A stretch of 64,000 nucleotides of DNA, taken from NCBI GenBank assembly GCA_025642075.2, contig JAODUO010000879.1:46001-110000 (forward strand), given 5' to 3'. The position numbers were made by a program, and so were the translations under genes. The stretch is from Ridgeia piscesae. Its lineage: Eukaryota; Annelida; Polychaeta; Sabellida; Siboglinidae. This document shows, piece by piece, positions 58,344 through 64,000 of this stretch. How positions within the stretch are numbered: position 1 is the stretch's first letter; the number at the start of each line of letters is the position of its first letter. The notes under the pieces were generated by a model that ran no database searches, was not told the origin of the DNA, and worked only from the letters and a program-made list of their open reading frames with translations.

Positions 58344-58571
58344 TTGCTACGACCCGTAGATCGTCCTTTTCCAAACAAGGTTTTGTTCCTAAGTCAAAGC
58401 TCAATATTGGCAATATTGGCGTTCTCTGTAGCACAGACAACAACCTGGAACCAACTCCCTATTACTATGAAATCGTCTGATACTACATTCACCTTTCGCA
58501 AAAAAACCTCAAAACGAATGTTTGAAAAAGCTTTTCCACCCAGCATTTTCTGTTATCTCATGTTTCACTGA
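58344..58571 (+). pseudogene. non-LTR retrotransposon reverse-transcriptase C-terminal remnant
   Basis: The peptide LAFSVAQTTTWNQLPITMKS, then SDTTFTFRKKTSKRMFEKAF, fits the common LINE C-terminal pattern FSVxGPxLWNxLPxxIRxxxx followed by FKxxLKxxLF. Only this end is present and no intact upstream RT domain is seen. The following GGATATAGGCGCTATGGAAT is a typical tail. This is a decayed, 5'-truncated insertion; the clade is not resolved. Confidence 0.65.
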
Positions 58572-58691
58572 CAACTTTGTTCTGTCCCCGTTTATGATAG
58601 TCTAATAACGATAACGTCTCTGAGCTGAATTTTCAAGGATATAGGCGCTATGGAATGTTACTAATACACTAGAATTCATCAATTATCTGTA

Positions 58692-58693
<2 letters not shown>

Positions 58694-58756
<63 letters not shown>
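58694..58756. repeat. (TA)n microsatellite
   Basis: Lies just downstream of the LINE tail. Confidence 0.95.
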
Positions 58757-58757
<1 letters not shown>

Positions 58758-60107
58758 TTGTGTTTATTTATCTATCTGTCTGCATAATTATCTAAATTTG
58801 CCTCTGTGTTGGGTGTTCTTCGAATCAAGTATTCTCAAAGACTGTAATACTATGATCTTATTTTAAATCACGAAAAATGCATTACATAAATAAGTTATTT
58901 TTCATTATATTGAATTGTGTTTCATAAAAGAATGTAACTGTCATGTATTGAGTGTCGTATGCATATAAGACTGTGTTGTATAATGTTTATACGTGACGGA
59001 GCCGTCTTATCTTATAGAGTCCATATATTTACCCCAGGGCACCGGGCCAACTTTCGCACAATGCTAATAGTTTTATTCAGTATAATACAGACAATTATTT
59101 TCCTATGGTCGATCAGTTTATTAATGGCTTGTTTGATAGTGTAACAAAAGTATCTGTCTACAAATGCAAGTAATATTATTGTACACCGCCGGTGAAACCG
59201 GTGTGAGGCTCATATGTAGCGTTCTCGAAAGACTTCTTTTGGGCATAATACATATGTTCGTAGCAAAATTTGAAAGTCGTTACTTGAAGACCAAATTATT
59301 TCGTTCTTCCCTCTCATACTAACATAGAATTTATATCAAGATCCTTCTCGCGAATTCGCTGCGAGTGTTTGAGACGACGAACCATGTTTACATTTCCGTT
59401 ACTATTCTCTATTATACGTAGGGCTATAGGCAATGTCAGCGTTACTGTTGACTTTACGTGCTACAGTAATAAGGTACCACAACAACTAATCCGACAGAGG
59501 GCGCTCTGACGCAACTAGGGTCTTTGTGTCGTCTTTTTCGTATTCTTGACGTGTGTAAAATGCGGCACCATTTTGCGGAACATTTTGCGGAACGCTTGTT
59601 TAAATCATCCTACAATCAGCTGTTGAACTCGCGTGATTCCGAAGCCTCACACATAGTTAAACATGGATACAGTCTGACATGTCCGTCAATGTGAAGGTAT
59701 ACTTTAATACTGTGTACATAAACGTACATTTACAGCCGATGGAACGTCGACTGGTGGCCCGACGACAGGTGTACTGGCTCGATGCCGGAAAGGATGTTTA
59801 AAAGCATCTACAGCTCGCCGTATGCATTACACGAGACTGCTACATCTTCACACATAGCATAATGTCTACATTAATGTACATTTACAGTGGATGAAACGTC
59901 GCGGGACGTTTGATTGAATTCAGGGCCAAGATGGCGTTGTGTTGGCTGTTCTGTCTATTGACCACACATACGGCATGCTGTTCTGTCTATTGACCACACA
60001 TACGGCATGCCCAGTTGCCCACATACAAGCTATCGCTGGCTACGCGCCTGCACGGTCAATGGCAAATTGAGGATGATTTAAACAAGCGTTCAGCAAAACA
60101 TACAAAC
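58757..60107. other. no recognised gene; small duplications
   Basis: A 32-bp tandem duplication (GCTGTTCTGTCTATTGACCA...) lies at 59945-60008. TGTACATTTACAG(C/T)(C/G)GATG(G/A)AA words recur near 59730 and 59876. No coding signal. Confidence 0.45.
59945..60008. repeat. 32-bp tandem duplication
   Basis: GCTGTTCTGTCTATTGACCA then CACATACGGCAT is repeated exactly, with starts at 59945 and 59977. Confidence 0.95.
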
Positions 60108-60190
60108 AAATCCACGTTAGTCGCTAGAGGCGCAGATACGCAACTAGGGTATAGTTGCGTATTGGCGCCTCTAGCGGCTAACGTGGATTT
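60108..60190. repeat. 39-bp inverted repeat with 5-base loop
   Basis: Left arm 60108-60146 (AAATCCACGTTAGTCGCTAG...) pairs with right arm 60152-60190 with three mismatches and the loop GGGTA. It could be a palindromic MITE or a miRNA-like hairpin. The word ACGCAACTAGGGT at the apex also occurs near 59509, beside a GAGGGCGCTC motif. Confidence 0.9.
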
Positions 60191-60296
60191 TTGGAATCCC
60201 ATTACTACAATATCTGGCCGACGGTGTGATGATGAAATGTGCATGTTTATTGTTTGAACAACGAGGTTTTATTAAACAAACGACGACTATAAGAGC

Positions 60297-60298
<2 letters not shown>

Positions 60299-60361
<63 letters not shown>
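60299..60361. repeat. (TA)n microsatellite
   Basis: Alternating TA. Confidence 0.97.
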
Positions 60362-60364
<3 letters not shown>

Positions 60365-60649
60365 TTATTTGTATTATTTTATTAATAAATTAAGGGATTT
60401 CATTGATCGTGTAAAGTTGAGAGAATTGTTATCATATGAAACAGGGCAGATAGCGATATATAAATCTCACATGATCATGTTTCTGTTGTCACATTTTTAC
60501 TTACGCAAATACACTTGACAAGTCTGAAGGTTAGAAAATAAAGTTCATAGACGTAAGCATCTATGCCAAGATATAATTTCTAATTGGGGCCAATGTCGGA
60601 TGCCAGCATTGGGCAAAGGTGGTCATCTCATTCGTGCCAATATTGGTAC
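60362..60649. other. nothing recognised
   Basis: AT-rich sequence between the TA tract and repeat copy B. No coding or repeat signal seen. Confidence 0.35.
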
Positions 60650-61260
60650 AGCACTGGCAGTTTCGTTGGTTGGCGTACACTAGCCTGGCTTAACCGACTG
60701 TCGGTCGGCTGCGTAACTACGCCGAGGAGACAGTCTGGTGACTTTGCCGGCTTTTGAATATTTATCCGCGTGATCTAAACAATGCTGCCACCTCACGGAC
60801 ACTGGTTATTTTATAAATAACTGCACATTTGTATTTCTATTTATTTTGTGTTAATATAAATTTAATTTTGAATAGTTTTTATAATACAGCATTATTTGAT
60901 AAAAAGGTATCCTTATTTAATTTGTATGCTATCCGTGTGGGACTAAACAATGCTGCCATATCACGTATACTGGTTAATCCTGCCGTAATTCTTATTTTAT
61001 AAACTACTTTAAATTTGAATTTTTACATATGTTTATGTTAATATAAGTTCAGAGTTGAATACTCTTCATAGGATATCATTATCTTGTAAAAGTATATCGT
61101 TATTTAAATTTTTATTTCATAGTTAGCATGAGGGCCAATCAGCGTTACTCTAATCTGGGGTAAGGGTAACAAAATGCAGAGCATTAATTCCCCAGGCGGA
61201 GTTGAGGGGCTTAAAAGTGCTTCCACCTCACGGAGCCTGGGTAACCAAGGCTAGGCCTAC
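60650..61260. repeat. interspersed repeat, copy B
   Basis: Shares ordered blocks with 300-1275: AACAATGCTGCCACCTCACG (60779), GGTATCCTTATTTAATTTG (60905), AATCAGCGT plus CTAATCTGGGGTAAGG (61137) and GTTGAGGGGC plus CCACCTCACGGA (61202). An internal word (AAACAATGCTGCCA...TCACG...CTGGTTA) occurs twice, about 168 bases apart. Confidence 0.6.
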
Positions 61261-61706
61261 ACCGAACTATCAACATTGGCCAACTGTACCATTCCTAGTT
61301 ACTGCCATGTATAGTGCGTCATCAATCATCTAAATAGTATATAGAACTTAAAAACCTTTGTTGCCTTTTTTCTATTTGGCCCCAGAGTGATTTGGCGGCC
61401 ATTAAAAAAGGCCGCCACATTTTATTTCGCCGTACGTTAATAACTGTTTCATGTAGAGAAATAATTATGGTATATGGATATGTTTCATGGGACAAGTATT
61501 AAAAAAACATGTTTTGGAATTTTACCGGCTTTCGTGTCCGCCATTTATAAAGATGGCGGTCGTCAATACAAATGTCACAATATCTCAAAAACGACATCAC
61601 ATTGAGCAGTCATGTTGATGACATTGGATAGCTTGGTGGATAGCGATATACATCAATGTACATTTGACCTGCATTAACATTCATATATCCGCCATTTTTA
61701 AAGATG

Positions 61707-64000
61707 GCGTTCGGCTCCGGCTCAGCCATCTTAAGAACTACGTAATCAAGACCCCTCAGCTGAAATTGAGGTCAAAAAGTATTTTTAGAAGCGTTTATAT
61801 GTTGTATTATGTTTGAATTTCAAAGACATTTAAATGTCTGCGATTGCTAGATATAGCGCCCACCAAATCTTCCGAGAGCCTAATATATTCTGGGTCGTAA
61901 GATCTACGTATCATAGAAATTTGAAGCTGATGTGAAAATATAAGTGTTTTCAGGCGACGTTTTTAAATATGTCATCTAGATATTCTGTATAACGGACGGC
62001 CAATTCAAATTATTAAAAACAAACAATCCATACTACGAACTCCCGAGCCGTCCCCCCCCCCCCCGACGTCCACACCGACACTGCCCTATGCAACCTGTCA
62101 TGTAGCCACACTTTATGACCATGGACATGCACCAAAATTAGAAAGAATTTTTATTGCACAGCTGCATTGCGTCAGCTGCAAAACTGAACCAATATTGAAT
62201 TTTGGAGCTGCTGTTTCCTTGGTTTGCACTGACAGCTATCGAGGCTCCAGAGATTTGGAGATGATTGGGTCTAAGACTACATCCCGTGATCAAACATTTG
62301 CCTTGTATGTTCCAACCATGCACCATGGATACGTGGCAGTTCGTTTAATCCTTGTTCATGTGTCAGTAATTTGAAAAGAACCACCAGACGTTTTTCACAT
62401 GGGTAATGTAGAGCCATCCAGGACATAATGGTGTGCACAAAAACTCTTCACAGCCCTTGACCACTGCAGTGGACTTTTCTGCTCCTTCTGCAAATTCAGG
62501 CAGTGCAGCAAGTACAGTTCGGAAGATTGAAGAAATGCTGTGAAACTGGTACCCAATTGTGACTCCCAGCGTAGAGCCAAGAGCACAACACTAGTGTGTT
62601 GGGAGTATAGGTATCTGCAACTTTTACAATATGTTGAATCATGCGACTGTTTGCTTCTTTGGGTATGCTTACACATGTAGACACATGGCAGTCGGAGTTT
62701 GTCTTGAAATCATTGCGTGTCACGGTCACTAAGTTCTCAGCAGTTCTTATGTCGAAGACATTTTGAGCCAGATATAGAAGTCTGATACACTTTGAATCAT
62801 CTACTATGTTGGGTCGTATTCCCTTTGAATTGCGTCTGCATGGTGTTTAATCCTTCAGTGAGGATACTTTCGTATAACTGTCAAAGATATCCTTCACTTG
62901 TTCATGACCTCGAGCTTTTGATTGGATGTGCTTAACATATGATTTGTCATCGTCTTTGTAGTAACTGAAGTTCTTGAGAGCCACCAACGCCCTACAAGGC
63001 TGTCATTCCATCGAATATGAGACAGCATCTCTATTAAAAAGGATTTATATAATAGCTTATGGGGTTGTGCCACTTTTGGCCTGCACAATATTCTCCAGCA
63101 ACTGTTACTTTGTCATTTGTTAGATGGCTCGATTTATTTGGTTCCATCAACATCCAGTTTCTATATGCAAACTCGTGAGTTCCAATTATTGCTTTCAAGT
63201 CAAATCTTCTTTTGAAGATCGTGTTATAGCTAGCATCCAGGGAAAAATAGTGATGTTGCCTTTAGAATCTCAGTTTCTGAGCCATCTTTCTATTCCATCT
63301 ACTTTGCAGTTACACTTCACGACAGCAAGATTGCTTTTATCCTTTGTCATCTTAGTGCTTATCCTATGATTTTCAAGTGAAAAGGTTTAATGCAAGTTTT
63401 TAGAAGACAAGTGAAAGTTTGTAGAAGTCAGTGTTCATGCACAAAAGCCAACATGCGCTTCACAGTACCGTGCAATTGCAGTGGATGTTGGAAGGGGTGG
63501 GGGTGGATGAACACATTGGGAGTTTTCAATAAGCTATGGCATAATTTTGAAATCCATAAACCAATGTTTGAATTGACCGACTCTGTCCGTTTTACAGAAT
63601 GTCTAAGAGCCATCTTTAAATCGTTGCCTCCAAACATCTATATGTCCACATCAACTTCAAGGTTTGACGACACGTAGATCATAAGACATAGGGATAGCAG
63701 GCTCTCTTAAGTTACAGCAATAATACTGTTTGATGGGGCCATCTTTTAAAATGACGGATAAGTCAAAAGTAATACAACATATAATTACTTCTTTGTTGTA
63801 TTTTAACATCAACTTTTGGTCTCTTAAGCTATGGATATAATAATTCTCTTCAAAATTGGCGGATATTACAAAATGGCGGATATTTGAAAGGTTCAAAGTA
63901 ATACAATTTAAATAATCATATATAAAAACCTTACATCTTGACTTTTTTTGCTCTAGATTACGTAGTTCTTAAGATATGGGTAAATGGCTGAGCCGGACGC
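61707..64000. mobile_element. decayed DNA-transposon-like element with long inverted ends (right edge cut)
   Basis: CGGCTCAGCCAT followed by CTTAAGAACTACGTAATC at 61718-61748 recurs inverted at 63957-63996, and similarity continues inward in weaker form. Sequence outside the left end (61370-61710) and inside the right end is rich in AAGATGGCGG/CCGCCATTTT words. The middle holds minus-strand coding remnants broken by frameshifts. I do not recognise the superfamily with confidence. The right end runs to or beyond the window edge. Confidence 0.55.
62395..62730 (-). pseudogene. fragment of a repeat-associated invertebrate ORF
   Basis: Minus-strand reading gives SIPKEANSRMIQHIVKVADT followed by a hydrophobic LVLCS/VVLLAL stretch in two frames. 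This resembles the EEADTR...H...DTDVxVL pattern of uncharacterised repetitive proteins common in invertebrate genomes. Frames shift at least once and stops intervene, so it is not functional as it stands. The assignment is from memory of the motif and tentative. Confidence 0.35.

Overview
This window looks like a stretch of an invertebrate metazoan nuclear genome, probably a bilaterian. It is AT-rich, rich in microsatellites and minisatellites, and carries intron-split genes with canonical GT/AG junctions. There are interstitial CCCTAA-type tracts, a non-LTR retrotransposon tail and decayed DNA-transposon sequence. I cannot name the species. I see no bacterial, organellar or viral gene.

Three multi-exon genes can be built exon by exon with matching phases. 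(1) RNF11 (+, 3309-14112, 3 exons, 145 aa) is a small N-myristoylated, PPxY-containing RING-H2 E3 ligase. (2) BTBD19 (+, 17923-23181, 7 exons, 290 aa) is a BTB-BACK protein without kelch repeats. (3) A CSRP/muscle-LIM-type protein (-, 44919-36353, 5 coding exons, 679 aa) has two LIM domains followed by an unusual ~475-residue Tyr-rich, low-complexity repeat tail. A perfect SRF CArG box lies about 136 bp upstream of its ATG.

Layout: 1-2.35 kb, an interspersed repeat copy, a cluster of GATTCGGCCCA motifs and a 53-bp tandem repeat; 3.3-14.1 kb, RNF11, whose second intron is mostly a 4.7-kb, 36-bp minisatellite; 17.9-23.2 kb, BTBD19, with a 74-bp minisatellite in its last intron; 23.2-34.8 kb, no recognisable gene, but a 41-bp hairpin minisatellite, CCGA microsatellites inside a duplication, and a MITE-like element; 34.8-45.1 kb, the LIM gene, with a perfect 139-bp inverted repeat in intron 2; 46.4-50.7 kb, a 24-bp minisatellite of about 180 units; 56.3-57.5 kb, GGT/GAT arrays; 55-58.7 kb, LINE-type tails; 60.6-61.3 kb, a second copy of the repeat at the left end; 61.7-64.0 kb, a decayed DNA-transposon-like element cut by the window edge.

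The most unusual observation is the RNF11 minisatellite. Each typical 36-bp unit copies the real 3' splice site of the RING exon: a TTGAC branch-point-like motif, a TTGTAG acceptor and the first 12 exon bases, which encode the first RING Cys-x-x-Cys. About 130 units run directly into the true acceptor. The proximal ~35 units are open in the RING frame, so use of an upstream copy would add 12-residue blocks rather than shift the frame. The BTBD19 74-bp array also ends just before a last-exon acceptor. The last codons and stop of the LIM gene are themselves a 48-bp block repeated downstream. Whether any of this affects expression cannot be decided from sequence alone.
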